The notes under the pieces: model-generated
What the model was told of the DNA's origin: nothing
What the model saw: the letters and a program-made list of their open reading frames with translations, nothing else
Databases searched by the model: none
Position numbers and translations under genes: made by a program
Part shown: in pieces, positions 36,599 to 45,761 of the stretch
Position numbering within the stretch: position 1 is the first letter of the stretch
Layout of the letters: every line of letters starts with the position of its first letter
From: Pseudomonas syringae CC1557
GTDB lineage: Bacteria > Pseudomonadota > Gammaproteobacteria > Pseudomonadales > Pseudomonadaceae
DNA: 64,000 nt
Direction: 5' to 3'
Assembly (NCBI RefSeq): GCF_000452705.1
Contig: NZ_CP007014.1
Coordinates: 2,852,001-2,916,000 of the forward strand

Positions 36599-36616
36599 AA
36601 AAACAACAACAATAAC
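36599..36616 (+). promoter_or_regulatory. ARN-repeat leader of the OprD gene
   Basis: Six consecutive A-R-N triplets (AAAAACAACAACAATAAC) end 12 bases before the OprD start codon. This is the longest such run in the locus. Confidence 0.65.
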
Positions 36617-36628
36617 TGGACATCAATC

Positions 36629-37942
36629 ATGCCGAAGCTCAACAGAGGGGCTGTATCCGCCGTCAATTCGTCTGCTACCTGTCGAGGCATTGCACTCGGC
36701 CTGTTGGGTATCAGCGTGTTTCCCGAGCCATTGCTAGCCGAGGGCTTTCTGGAAGACAGCCACGGCACGCTGACCTTGCGCAACTATTACATGGATCGTG
36801 ATTACAAGGATGAGGGCGCGAAGACCGCTACGCGAGAGTGGGCGCAGGGCTTCATCATGAATGTGGAGTCGGGTTTTACCAACGGACCAGTAGGTTTCGG
36901 TCTCGATACGCGGGGCCTGGTGGGCGTCAAGCTGGACTCTGCGCCGGATCGCAGCGGCACCGAATTGCTGCCGGTTTCCGCCAGCAGCGGGCGAGCCGCT
37001 GACGAATATTCAAGGCTGGCGTTGACGGGCAAGCTCAAGTTCCGTGAAACCACGGTCAAGACCGGCGATGTGTCGATTTTCCTGCCTTTTGCGTTTGCCA
37101 GCCCGTCGCGGTTGCTGCCCCAGACCTTTCGCGGTACGACCATCACCTCAAAGGAAGTCGATGGGCTGACCCTGAACGCGGGCTACATCGATCGCCTCAA
37201 CAAGCGCGACTCCAGCAACTATCAGGCGATCAGCATCGCCTCACCGAATCGGCGCTTCAATGGTGCGGCAACCTCATCCCACATGGGCTATGCCGGGGGT
37301 GACTACCAGATCAGCAAGGAGCTCAGCGTGCGCGCTTATCACGCCGAAGTGGACGACCTCTACACCCAGGATACGCTTGCCATGCTGCATAAACTGCCGG
37401 TGGGTGACGGCGTATGGACCACGGATCTACGCAGCTTTTTCAGCCGTGATACGGGCAGCGCAAAGGCTGGCGAGGTGGACAACCAGAACCTCTCGGCGCT
37501 GTTGGGCTATAGACTCGGTGGGCATAGCGTCAGCCTCGGCTATATGCATTCCAGTGGCGATACGGCGACGCCTTACGTGTCCGGCACCGAACTGATGGGG
37601 TTGAGCGAGATGACCATGAGTTCGGACTTCCTCAATGCCAAGGAGCGCACCTGGCAGGCCATTTATGATTACGACTTCACGGCAGTGGGCATCGTCGGCC
37701 TGCGCAGCCGGCTGCGCTATGTGCGCGGTGACAACATCGAGCTGGCCGCTTTCAATGCCGATGACCGCAAGGAGCGCGAGTTTCAGATGGAGCTGGGTTA
37801 TGTGGTGCAAAGCGGACCGCTGAAAAATGTCAGCCTGCTGGCCCGCAAATCGATCTATCGCAATGACTTCCCGGCAGGTGCGGCCTTTCGCGATGAGAAC
37901 CAGACTCGCTTTGTGGTGCAGTACAGCCTGCCCATCTGGTAA
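36629..37942 (+). CDS. OprD-family outer-membrane porin
   Basis: A 437-residue porin with a signal peptide ending ...LLAEG and the family N-terminus GFLEDSHGTLTLRNYYMDRDY followed by REWAQGFIMNVESGFTNGPVGFGLD. The C-terminal strand RFVVQYSLPIW ends in the aromatic residue expected for BAM-dependent barrels. OprD/OpdK-type channels import basic amino acids or aromatic acids; the neighbours suggest aromatic acids. It is divergent from the MFS gene (36316-36628 holds both promoters). Confidence 0.9.
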   Translation: MPKLNRGAVSAVNSSATCRGIALGLLGISVFPEPLLAEGFLEDSHGTLTLRNYYMDRDYKDEGAKTATREWAQGFIMNVESGFTNGPVGFGLDTRGLVGVKLDSAPDRSGTELLPVSASSGRAADEYSRLALTGKLKFRETTVKTGDVSIFLPFAFASPSRLLPQTFRGTTITSKEVDGLTLNAGYIDRLNKRDSSNYQAISIASPNRRFNGAATSSHMGYAGGDYQISKELSVRAYHAEVDDLYTQDTLAMLHKLPVGDGVWTTDLRSFFSRDTGSAKAGEVDNQNLSALLGYRLGGHSVSLGYMHSSGDTATPYVSGTELMGLSEMTMSSDFLNAKERTWQAIYDYDFTAVGIVGLRSRLRYVRGDNIELAAFNADDRKEREFQMELGYVVQSGPLKNVSLLARKSIYRNDFPAGAAFRDENQTRFVVQYSLPIW

Positions 37943-37957
37943 AGGGCGGCGGGCGGC

Positions 37958-38446
37958 TTATGATTGGTAAACCTTTTTCAGCAGACGCAGCAGGTCCTGG
38001 CGTTCCTGATCGTTGAGTGCTGACGTGGAATCCAGATCGCTGTCGATGGCGATCTGTTTCAGTTCGCGCAGCAATGTTTCACCGGTCTTGCTGAGAAAGA
38101 TGCCGTATGAACGCTTGTCCGGCTTGCAGCGCACCCGTACAGCTAACGCACGGTTTTCAAGTTTGTTGAGCAATGGCACGACCTGCGGCGGCTCAATCGC
38201 CAGCGCCTTGGCAAGATCAGCCTGCATCAGACCGGGGTTCTGTTCGATGATCGCCAGCGCGGAGAACTGGGCAGGCCGCAGATCGTGCGCTGAAAGGCGT
38301 CCGATCAGGTTCTGGAAGAGCTTGAGTTGTGCCCTGCGCATGGCGTAACCGATCAGATCATCCAGTGCGGAGTCTGTAGGCGACGGAGACTCTTCAATCT
38401 GTGCAGTCGCCTGGCAGACATCGTCGAAGTCGGGTGGCTTGGCCAT
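37958..38446 (-). CDS. MarR-family regulator of hydroxycinnamate catabolism
   Basis: A 162-residue MarR repressor. The winged helix is in PGLMQADLAKALAIEPPQVVPLLNKLENRALAVRVRCKPDKRSYGIFLSKTGETLL. MarR proteins next to ech genes (FerC/CouR type) are released by feruloyl- or coumaroyl-CoA. It is divergent from ech, and an ATAGTTA-N7-TAACTAT palindrome over the ech promoter is its probable operator. The ligand is inferred from that precedent. Confidence 0.85.
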   Translation of the reverse strand: MAKPPDFDDVCQATAQIEESPSPTDSALDDLIGYAMRRAQLKLFQNLIGRLSAHDLRPAQFSALAIIEQNPGLMQADLAKALAIEPPQVVPLLNKLENRALAVRVRCKPDKRSYGIFLSKTGETLLRELKQIAIDSDLDSTSALNDQERQDLLRLLKKVYQS

Positions 38447-38584
38447 TGAAAATGCGGTCCTTTCATTGTGGGTTCAGCAGATAAGCCATGTAGTTTGCCG
38501 GGGTTGGCAGATGCTGGCTATGGGCATACGCGGTTGTGACCGCCATATCCAGAGTGAGTGCCGTGATTTTACTCGATCTGAATA

Positions 38585-38605
38585 ATAGTTAATTGACATA
38601 ACTAT
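38585..38605. promoter_or_regulatory. MarR operator overlapping the ech promoter
   Basis: ATAGTTA (38585-38591) and TAACTAT (38599-38605) form a perfect inverted repeat with a 7-nt spacer. The spacer contains most of a consensus -35 (TTGACA, 38593-38598), and a -10-like TAGTTT lies 17 bases on at 38616-38621. A bound repressor would block RNA polymerase. Confidence 0.65.
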
Positions 38606-38658
38606 ATTTGTCACCTAGTTTTGACTCATCCACGAATCAAGAACAAGAGAGCACCGCC

Positions 38659-39489
38659 ATGAGCAAGTACGAAGGTCGCTGGACAACCGTCAAGGTCGAA
38701 ATCGAGCAAGGTATCGCGTGGGTCATTCTCAACCGGCCGGAAAAACGCAATGCCATGAGCCCGACCCTTAACCGGGAAATGATCGATGTGCTGGAAACCC
38801 TTGAACAGGACCCTGACGCAGGTGTTCTGGTGCTGACCGGTGCGGGTGAAGCCTGGACGGCCGGCATGGACCTCAAAGAGTACTTTCGAGAAGTGGATGC
38901 CGGTCCGGAAATCCTCCAGGAAAAGATCCGCCGCGAGGCTTCTCAATGGCAGTGGAAACTGCTGCGCATGTACGCCAAGCCGACCATCGCCATGGTCAAC
39001 GGCTGGTGTTTCGGCGGTGGTTTCAGCCCATTGGTCGCTTGCGACCTGGCGATCTGCGCCGACGAGGCAACCTTCGGTTTGTCGGAAATCAACTGGGGCA
39101 TTCCACCCGGTAATCTGGTGAGCAAGGCGATGGCCGACACCGTGGGCCATCGACAGTCGCTGTACTACATCATGACCGGCAAGACCTTCGACGGTAAAAA
39201 AGCCGCCGAGATGGGCCTGGTCAATGAAAGCGTGCCGTTGGCGCAACTGCGTCAGGTGACTATTGACCTGGCACTCAACCTGCTGGAAAAGAACCCGGTG
39301 GTGCTGCGCGCCGCCAAGCATGGCTTCAAGCGTTGCCGTGAGCTGACCTGGGAGCAGAACGAAGACTACCTGTACGCCAAACTTGACCAGTCGCGCCTGC
39401 TGGACAAGGAAGGCGGTCGCGAACAGGGCATGAAGCAATTCCTGGATGACAAAAGCATCAAGCCCGGGCTGGAGGCCTATAAAAGGTAG
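38659..39489 (+). CDS. ech: p-Hydroxycinnamoyl-CoA hydratase/lyase
   Basis: A 276-residue crotonase-fold enzyme that hydrates feruloyl-CoA and cleaves it to vanillin and acetyl-CoA (coumaroyl-CoA gives 4-hydroxybenzaldehyde). MSKYEGRWTTVKVEIEQGIAWVILNRPEKRNAMSPTLN is the family N-terminus; the oxyanion-hole region is AWTAGMDLKEYFRE and the catalytic Glu region is FGLSEINWGIPPG. ATG 38659 is chosen to match that N-terminus. An ARN-rich stretch (AAGAACAAGAG, 38639-38649) precedes it. vdh follows after 81 bases. Confidence 0.93.
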   Translation: MSKYEGRWTTVKVEIEQGIAWVILNRPEKRNAMSPTLNREMIDVLETLEQDPDAGVLVLTGAGEAWTAGMDLKEYFREVDAGPEILQEKIRREASQWQWKLLRMYAKPTIAMVNGWCFGGGFSPLVACDLAICADEATFGLSEINWGIPPGNLVSKAMADTVGHRQSLYYIMTGKTFDGKKAAEMGLVNESVPLAQLRQVTIDLALNLLEKNPVVLRAAKHGFKRCRELTWEQNEDYLYAKLDQSRLLDKEGGREQGMKQFLDDKSIKPGLEAYKR

Positions 39490-39689
39490 CCTTTAGCTGC
39501 AAGCTGTGGCCTTGAGCTTGAGGCTTGCGGCTTGAAACGTGAAGCTGTTCCCCTGATAAGAGGAATTACCATGCTGGACGTGCCCCTGTTGATTGGCGGC
39601 CAGTCGTGCCCGGCGCGTGACGGACGTACGTTTGACCGCTGTAACGTAAGCGCTCCACAAACCCCATCTAACCAAAGACGACGGTGCGT

Positions 39690-41328
39690 CTAGGAATGCA
39701 AACGAGGCGTACAGTTCCACGGCAGCAAGGCTTCGTAATCTTCAACCGAGGTCGCCAGTGGTAGCCGTTCTAATGCGTGGCGCAGCCACGCATAGGGCTC
39801 CTGGCCGTTGGCTTTAGCCGTCTCGACCAAGCTGTAGAGTTGAGCACTGGCCTTGGCACCCTTGGGGGTATCGCTGAATAGCCAGTTCTTGCGTCCGATC
39901 ACAAACGGTCTGATCGCACGCTCTGCCGCATTGTTGTCGATGGGCAAAAATCCAGCTTCGGTATAGCGCAGCAGCTTTTGCCAGTTGCTGGCTAGATAAC
40001 TGATCGCCTTACCCAGCGCATTTTGCGCCGTGACGTGAGGCAGCGTTTTCTCCATCCAGGTGTGCAACTGAGTCAGCACCGGTACGCTGTTTTGCTGGCT
40101 AGATAACTGATCGCCTTACCCAGCGCATTTTGCGCCGTGACGTGAGGCAGCGTTTTCTCCATCCAGGTGTGCAACTGAGTCAGCACCGGTACGCTGTTTT
40201 GCTGGCGAGCTTCATAACGCTGCTCATCGCTGCCTTCTTTCAACGCCCGCTCGATACCGTAAAGCTTGTTGATCAAATTCAGGGCAACATCAGCCGCCCG
40301 GTTTTGCCCTTGGGCTGCACTTTTTGTGCTTCTACGAACTTGCGACGAGCATGCGCCCAACAACCCAAGCGCTCGACACCGGCTTGCGCTCCAAGCGCGT
40401 TGTAACCGGCGTAATCATCAGTCATCAAGTAGCCACGATAGCCTTCTAGCAGGCGCGTCGGTACCTCCTGCGCACGGCTGGTTGAGTAGTCGAAAAGAAC
40501 AACAGGCTGATTAGGCGGGCCTCCAGTTTGTACCCACATCCAGGATTGACTGGCGGGCTCTCGATCAGGCTCTTTATTAACCTGCACTCGCGTCTCATCG
40601 CAGTGGATGACACGACTTTCCAGCAGTCGATCCCGCATCAAGTTGAGCAAGGGTTGCAGATGCTCGCCGCACTGAATCACCCAGCGCGCCAACGTTTGTC
40701 GAGGAATATCCATGCCGTGGCGGCCCAACACTTTTTCAAAGCGGTGAAGCGGTAAACCATCTACATATTTAGTGGTAAGCAGCATCGCCAAAACGCTAGG
40801 GCTGGCCATGCTCTTCTCGATCACTTGCGCAGGTTTATCAGCAGTGACCGGGGCTGTTTCGCAGTCGCGGCAGGCATAGACTTTTCGGATGTGTTTGATC
40901 ACGCGGATCTGCATCGGCACGATTTCAAGCTGCTCGCTGACTTCTTCGCCAATGGTGTGTTTGCGGCAGCCACAAACGCAGGTCAGTTCGTGCTCATGCA
41001 GTTCGTGGATGACTTCGACGCGGGGTAAATCGGCAGGCAAAGGTTTGCGCTTGCCACGGCGCCTGGTCGGAGCAACGACCTCTTCATCTGAAGCTTCGTC
41101 CACAGGCTCGATGACGCTTTCTACTTCATTGAAGAGGGCCAGTTGCGGCGTTGCCGCATCAGCTGTTTGCTCGGACTTACGTCCGAACAAACGCTGAAGC
41201 AGGAGGGCATTCTGTTCTTGTAGCCGAATAATCTTTCCCTTATCCAACTGACGCTCGTCGAACATCTGCCCAAGCAGTTGCTTGAGCAGAACGGGATCAT
41301 CTGGAAGGTTTTCGGGCACGGAATTCAT
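39690..41328 (-). pseudogene. tnpC: IS66 transposase TnpC, inactivated
   Basis: The first frame from 41328 gives the TnpC N-terminus (leucine-zipper-like ERQLDKGKIIRLQEQNALLLQRLFGRKSEQ), the zinc-finger region (CVCGCRKH, CRDCET) and the DDE part (VIHCDETRVQV, LMTDDYAGYNALG, WAHARRKFVEA). It goes out of frame near 40298-40301, where one G of a GGG is missing on the minus strand, and is hit again by a 107-bp tandem duplication (39985-40198). Deleting the duplicate and adding one base gives 1533 nt, 510 codons plus stop, so these two lesions account for the damage. Confidence 0.9.
39985..40198. repeat. 107-bp tandem duplication inside tnpC
   Basis: 39985-40091 is repeated at 40092-40198. The 8-nt word TTGCTGGC is present at the start of each copy and again just after the second, a common sign of replication slippage. 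Confidence 0.92.
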
Positions 41329-41346
41329 GCCCTGGATTATACCGAA

Positions 41347-41705
41347 TCAGGCTACGAATCGCGGCGTCAAAACTTGATGAGGACGGTTGCGCCAGAGGTC
41401 AAAGCCATCGAGCATCCAGTTGAGTTCCTGAACCGTCAGGACAATCGCTTCGTCGGTGGCGTCTGGCGATGTTTTGAATCGTTCGGACTCCAGACGCTTG
41501 AGCCAAAGGCAAAAGCCATTGCGCTCCCAGTACAAGATCTTCACGCGGTTGCGTGGCTTGTTGAGGAAGACGAAAAGTACTGGATCAAAGACGGCGACCT
41601 TGATGTCCAGTTCGACCAATGCCGCCAGACCGTCGATAGACTTTCGGAAGTCCACAGGCTTGGGTACAGATACACTTTTTCGACTTTGGCATCGGGTCGC
41701 ATCAT
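41347..41705 (-). pseudogene. tnpB: IS66 accessory protein TnpB, frameshifted
   Basis: The main frame (DFRKSIDGLAALVELDIKVAVFDPVLFVFLNKPRNRVKILYWERNGFCLWLKRLE) is the TnpB family domain. The first ~16 residues (MMRPDAKVEKVYLYP) are in another frame from ATG 41705. One A appears lost near 41660, where family members read YPKPVDFRKS. Adding it gives 360 nt, a multiple of three. Confidence 0.8.
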
Positions 41706-43231
41706 GGCGAGCTGGCTCCTGAGGGAATCGGGATCACAGCTTCCGGATCAGCTAAGCACTTTGAATGTGGGGTTTATGGAGCGCTTACGCTGTAACCCGG
41801 TAACTGGCGAGGTGGTTTCGCGGATTGCTGCAGCGACTGTCGAGGATGCAGATGCGGCCGTGGCTGCGGCCCAGGCTGCTTTTCCCGGCTGGGCGGCAAT
41901 GGCGCCCGGCGAGCGCCGTGACCGTTTGCTCAAGGCTGCCGAGCAGTTGCAGGCTCGCAGTGCCGAGTTCATTGCGGCTGCCGGAGAAACCGGAGCAATG
42001 GCCAACTGGTACGGTTTCAATGTGCAGTTGGCCGCCAACATGCTACGTGAAGCCGCGTCGATGACTACTCAGATCACTGGCGAGGTGATTCCCTCCAACG
42101 TTCCTGGCAATTTTGCCATGGCTTTGCGCCAGCCTTGCGGTGTGGTGCTCGGCATTGCTCCGTGGAATGCACCGGTGATTCTCGCCACTCGGGCCATCGC
42201 CATGCCGTTGGCCTGTGGCAATACGGTGGTGCTCAAGGCATCGGAGATCAGCCCCGCTGTGCATCGGCTGATTGGCCAGGTGTTGCAGGATGCCGGGCTG
42301 GGTGACGGTGTGGTCAACGTGATCAGCAATGCACCTGCCGATGCAGCGGCGATTGTCGAACGCCTGATCGCCAATCCTGCGGTGCGTCGGGTCAACTTCA
42401 CCGGTTCCACCCATGTGGGGCGCATCGTTGGAGAACTGTCGGCACGGCACCTGAAACCTGCACTGCTGGAACTGGGCGGCAAGGCACCGTTTCTGGTGCT
42501 GGACGATGCCGATCTGGATGCCGCAGTCGAAGCGGCGGCATTTGGGGCTTATTTCAACCAGGGCCAGATCTGCATGTCCACCGAGCGCCTGATTGTCGAT
42601 CAGAAAGTCGCCGACAGCTTTCTCGCCAAGCTCACAGCAAAGATCGAAACCTTGCGTGCCGGTAATCCGCATGACAGTGATTCGGTGCTGGGTTCGCTGG
42701 TGGATGTCAGCGCTGGCACACGTATCAAAGCACTGATCGACGATGCCGTCGGGCTGGGTGCGAAGCTGGTGACTGGCGGCCAATTGCAGGGCAGCATTCT
42801 GCAACCGACGCTGCTCGACGGTGTGACTGAGCGCATGCGCCTTTACCGCGAAGAGTCGTTCGGGCCGGTCGCTGTGCTGATACGCGGGGAAGGGGACGAG
42901 GCGCTGCTGCGGCTGGCCAATGATTCGGAATTCGGCCTGTCGGCGGCGATTTTCAGCCGTGACACCAGTCGTGCGCTGGCATTGGCCCAGAGGGTCGAAT
43001 CGGGCATCTGCCATATCAACGGGCCGACCGTACACGACGAGGCGCAAATGCCCTTCGGCGGGGTCAAGTCCAGCGGTTATGGCAGCTTCGGCGGCAAGGC
43101 CTCAATCGAGCATTTCACTCAGTTGCGATGGGTGACCTTGCAAAACGGGCCACGGCACTACCCTATTTGATGTTCCTTGTGCTGACAGCAATGTCTTGTA
43201 GCCGATACGTTGCCGTCAGTTAGCCATACAT

Positions 43232-43243
43232 AACAATAACAAG
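43232..43243 (+). promoter_or_regulatory. ARN-repeat motif upstream of fcs
   Basis: AACAATAACAAG, four A-R-N triplets, lies about 80 bases before the chosen fcs start. It is farther away than in the other genes, so regulation here is less sure. Confidence 0.4.
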
Positions 43244-43323
43244 GCTGCAGCCAGGTGCTGCTGCGCTCATGTCAGCCGGCCATGTGCCGGCTGGCGAGCG
43301 CGCCCTTGATGGAGAGAGCGCAC

Positions 43324-45210
43324 GTGAGTTCCGAAATCAGATCGTCATCCCAGCAGAGTGAAGCCTGCGAGCCTCGCTACCGTGAGGTTGCCATCGGCCA
43401 CCCGGCCATCGAAGTTCGCGAAGAACAGGGCATTCTGCACATGCGTGCACTTGAGCCGCTCGCGGAATACCCCGACCGATTGCTTGAACGGTTGGTGCAT
43501 TGGGCCAACGTGCGCCCACAACAGACATTCATCGCTGCCCGCGATAGCCTGGGCGGCTGGCGCAAGGTCAGTTACGCGGACATGCTGACTGACGTCCGGG
43601 CCATTGCACAGAGCTTGCTTGATTACGGTTTGTCAGCCGAAAACCCGCTTGCGCTGCTGTCGGGCAACGACATCGAGCATCTACAGATAGCCTTGGGAGC
43701 GATGTACGCCGGGATTCCCTATTGCCCGGTTTCACCGGCTTACTCGGTCATGTCCCAGGATTTCGCCAAGTTGCGCCATGTCTGCGACGTTTTGCAGCCG
43801 GGCTTGATCTTTGTCAGCGATGCAGCGCTTTTTCAGCGCGCCATCGAGGCTGTGATTCCGGCCGACACCCCCCTGATTGCTGTAAGAGGACAACTGAGTG
43901 GCAGGCGCCAGGTGAGTTTTGCCAGCCTCCTGGAGCAGCCCGGAGGCCCTGAAGCCGAGGCCGCTTTTCAAGCCAGCGGGCCGGACAGTATTGCCAAATT
44001 CCTGTTCACGTCGGGCTCGACCCGACTGCCCAAGGCGGTAGTCACTACTCAGCGCATGTTGTGCGCCAATCAGCAGATGCTGCTGCAGACTTTTCCAGTG
44101 TTTGGCACAGAGCCTCCGGTGCTGGTGGACTGGCTACCGTGGAATCACACTTTTGGCGGCAGTCACAATGTCGGCATCGTGCTTTATAACGGTGGTACGT
44201 TTTATCTGGATAACGGCAAGCCCACGGCTCAGGGCTTTGCCGAGACGCTGCGTAATCTCAAGGAAATCTCGCCCACGGCGTACCTCACCGTGCCCAAGGG
44301 CTGGGAGGAACTGGTCAGCGCGCTGGAGCAGGATGGCGAATTGCGTGAGCGGTTCTTCTCCCGCATGAGGCTGTTTTTCTTCGCCGCTGCCGGTCTGTCG
44401 CAAAGCGTCTGGGATCGTCTGGACCGCGTAGCCGAGCAGCATTGCGGCGAGCGTATCCGCATGATGGCAGGGCTGGGCATGACCGAAGCTGCGCCGTCCT
44501 GCACGTTCACCACCGGGCCGCTGTCAATGGCTGGCTACATCGGGCTGCCTGCGCCGGGTTGCGAAGTGTGCCTGGTGCCTGTCGACGGCAAGCTGGAAGG
44601 GCGTTTTCGCGGGCCGCATATCATGCCGGGGTACTGGCGATCGCCGCAGCAGACGGCCGAGGTGTTCGATGAAAGGGGTTTTTATTGCTCTGGCGATGCA
44701 ATCAAGCTTGCCGACCCCGCTGTGCCGGAACTGGGGCTGATGTTCGACGGGCGTCTGGCCGAGGACTTCAAACTGTCGTCGGGGGTCTTTGTCAGCGTCG
44801 GGCCCATGCGTAACCGCGCGGTGCTTGAAGGCTCACCTTATGTTCAGGACGTGGTGATCGCGGCGCCGGATCGCGAATGCCTGGGCGTGTTGGTGTTTCC
44901 GAGGCTGCACGAGTGCCGTCAACTGTCTGGATTGGGCACGCAAGCCACTGACGCCGAGATCCTGGCCAGTGCGCAAGTGCGCCAATGGTTCAGCGACTGG
45001 CTAACGCGCCTGAATCATGGGGCCAACGGCAACGCCAGCCGCCTGGAGTGGATGGTGTTGCTGGATGAACCGGCTTCGATTGATCGCGGCGAAATCACAG
45101 ACAAGGGGTCGATCAACCAGCGCGCCGTACTGCAATGGCGTGCAGCGAAGGTCGAGGCGTTGTATCGCAATCAGGACCCCGACCGGCTGAGTGCCAAGCC
45201 GCAGACGTGA
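43324..45210 (+). CDS. fcs: Feruloyl-CoA synthetase
   Basis: A 628-residue acyl-adenylating ligase that activates ferulate or p-coumarate to the CoA ester, feeding Ech. GTG 43324 is chosen because GGAGAG precedes it by seven bases; the frame is open back to 43255. Adenylation motifs: FLFTSGSTRLPKAVVTTQRM (ATP loop), LVDWLPWNHTFGG, GLGMTEAAP and YCSGDA. The LVDWLPWNHTFGGSHN block is typical of Fcs. It lies downstream of vdh, so the IS could reduce its expression by polarity. Confidence 0.92.
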   Translation: MSSEIRSSSQQSEACEPRYREVAIGHPAIEVREEQGILHMRALEPLAEYPDRLLERLVHWANVRPQQTFIAARDSLGGWRKVSYADMLTDVRAIAQSLLDYGLSAENPLALLSGNDIEHLQIALGAMYAGIPYCPVSPAYSVMSQDFAKLRHVCDVLQPGLIFVSDAALFQRAIEAVIPADTPLIAVRGQLSGRRQVSFASLLEQPGGPEAEAAFQASGPDSIAKFLFTSGSTRLPKAVVTTQRMLCANQQMLLQTFPVFGTEPPVLVDWLPWNHTFGGSHNVGIVLYNGGTFYLDNGKPTAQGFAETLRNLKEISPTAYLTVPKGWEELVSALEQDGELRERFFSRMRLFFFAAAGLSQSVWDRLDRVAEQHCGERIRMMAGLGMTEAAPSCTFTTGPLSMAGYIGLPAPGCEVCLVPVDGKLEGRFRGPHIMPGYWRSPQQTAEVFDERGFYCSGDAIKLADPAVPELGLMFDGRLAEDFKLSSGVFVSVGPMRNRAVLEGSPYVQDVVIAAPDRECLGVLVFPRLHECRQLSGLGTQATDAEILASAQVRQWFSDWLTRLNHGANGNASRLEWMVLLDEPASIDRGEITDKGSINQRAVLQWRAAKVEALYRNQDPDRLSAKPQT

Positions 45211-45259
45211 GCGGCGACGGGTGAGGTATGGCCCTGCTATCGAAAACCCCGAGTGACGT

Positions 45260-45283
45260 GTCAGCCCCGGTATAGGGGCTGAC
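45260..45283. terminator. Terminator-like hairpin after fcs
   Basis: GTCAGCCCC and GGGGCTGAC form a 9-bp stem with a 6-nt loop. No clear T run follows, so strength is uncertain. Confidence 0.45.
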
Positions 45284-45407
45284 AGCGATCACAAAGCGTC
45301 AATTCTCGACGTTAAGCGCCACATCCGGTGCAGATCATCTGTTACCACTTGACCGGATCGGGGCGAACGAGGAATCTCCCGCCTCTGAATACTACGGAGC
45401 CTGGTCC

Positions 45408-45749
45408 ATGCGAGCCCTCGCTGAGCTTTCTTTCGATTTCGTCTGGCATTTGATGTTCACGGATGACGATCAGCTCGACCAGGATCTGGCGGTACGCTCG
45501 CTGGAAAGTCTGTCTGACTACTTTTCGCAGATGTCCCTCGAAGAGAAGAGGGCGTTCATTGCGGTAGCGCATGCACGCAAGGCGCGTTTGCTGGCTGTGC
45601 CTGATGCCGATGGTTACTCCCCCAGGCATCGGGTGACGGAGGACCAGGCGCAGTTTCTGGAACATGTTGTGTCCGGGCAGTTTTTTCAGCGTTTCGAAGA
45701 GCCCGTTGAGGTTACCAGCGACTGCGTCGTACCGATCCGCAGCCGCTAG
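45408..45749 (+). CDS. Small hypothetical protein
   Basis: A 113-residue frame with a CGGAG ribosome site. It is acidic and helical (ELSFDFVWHLMFTDDDQLDQDLAVRSLESLSDYFSQMSLEEKRAFIAVAHARKARLL). No signal peptide or known domain. It lies alone between the ferulate locus and ridA. The opposite strand is also partly open, so the call rests on start quality and composition. Confidence 0.5.
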   Translation: MRALAELSFDFVWHLMFTDDDQLDQDLAVRSLESLSDYFSQMSLEEKRAFIAVAHARKARLLAVPDADGYSPRHRVTEDQAQFLEHVVSGQFFQRFEEPVEVTSDCVVPIRSR

Positions 45750-45761
45750 GCGGAGCTTGCA

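Larger units (their letters stand above)
39646..41788 (-). mobile_element. IS66-family insertion sequence in vdh
   Basis: Ends are GTAAGCGCTCCACAAACCCC at the left and the near-exact inverse at the right (20 of the first 22 positions agree), with the GTAAGCG tip of IS66 elements. The 8-bp target duplication GCTGTAAC is at 39638-39645 and 41789-41796. It carries tnpB and tnpC on the minus strand and no recognisable tnpA. Length is 2143 bp, of which 107 bp is an internal duplication. Both genes have frame lesions. Confidence 0.95.
39571..43170 (+). pseudogene. vdh: Vanillin dehydrogenase gene interrupted by an IS66 element
   Basis: The gene starts at ATG 39571 (site AGAGGA upstream), runs 75 nt to the insertion, and resumes at 41797. 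Joining 39571-39645 to 41797-43170 gives 1449 nt, 482 codons plus stop, in one frame (...RTFDRCNPVTGEVVSRIAAAT...). The joined protein is an aldehyde dehydrogenase with TGSTHVGRIVGE, general-base Glu in LELGGKAP and Cys in GQICMSTE. Vdh oxidises vanillin from Ech to vanillate. The insertion is clean and recent-looking, and no base of vdh is lost. An in-frame ATG at 41776 in the IS end could still start a protein lacking only the first 23 or so residues. Confidence 0.92.

Noticed and set aside
41278..43170. A 630-codon open frame from inside the IS66 into vdh
   Set aside because: Its first 166 or so codons are antisense to tnpB/tnpC; only the vdh part is real. Treated as an interrupted pseudogene instead.
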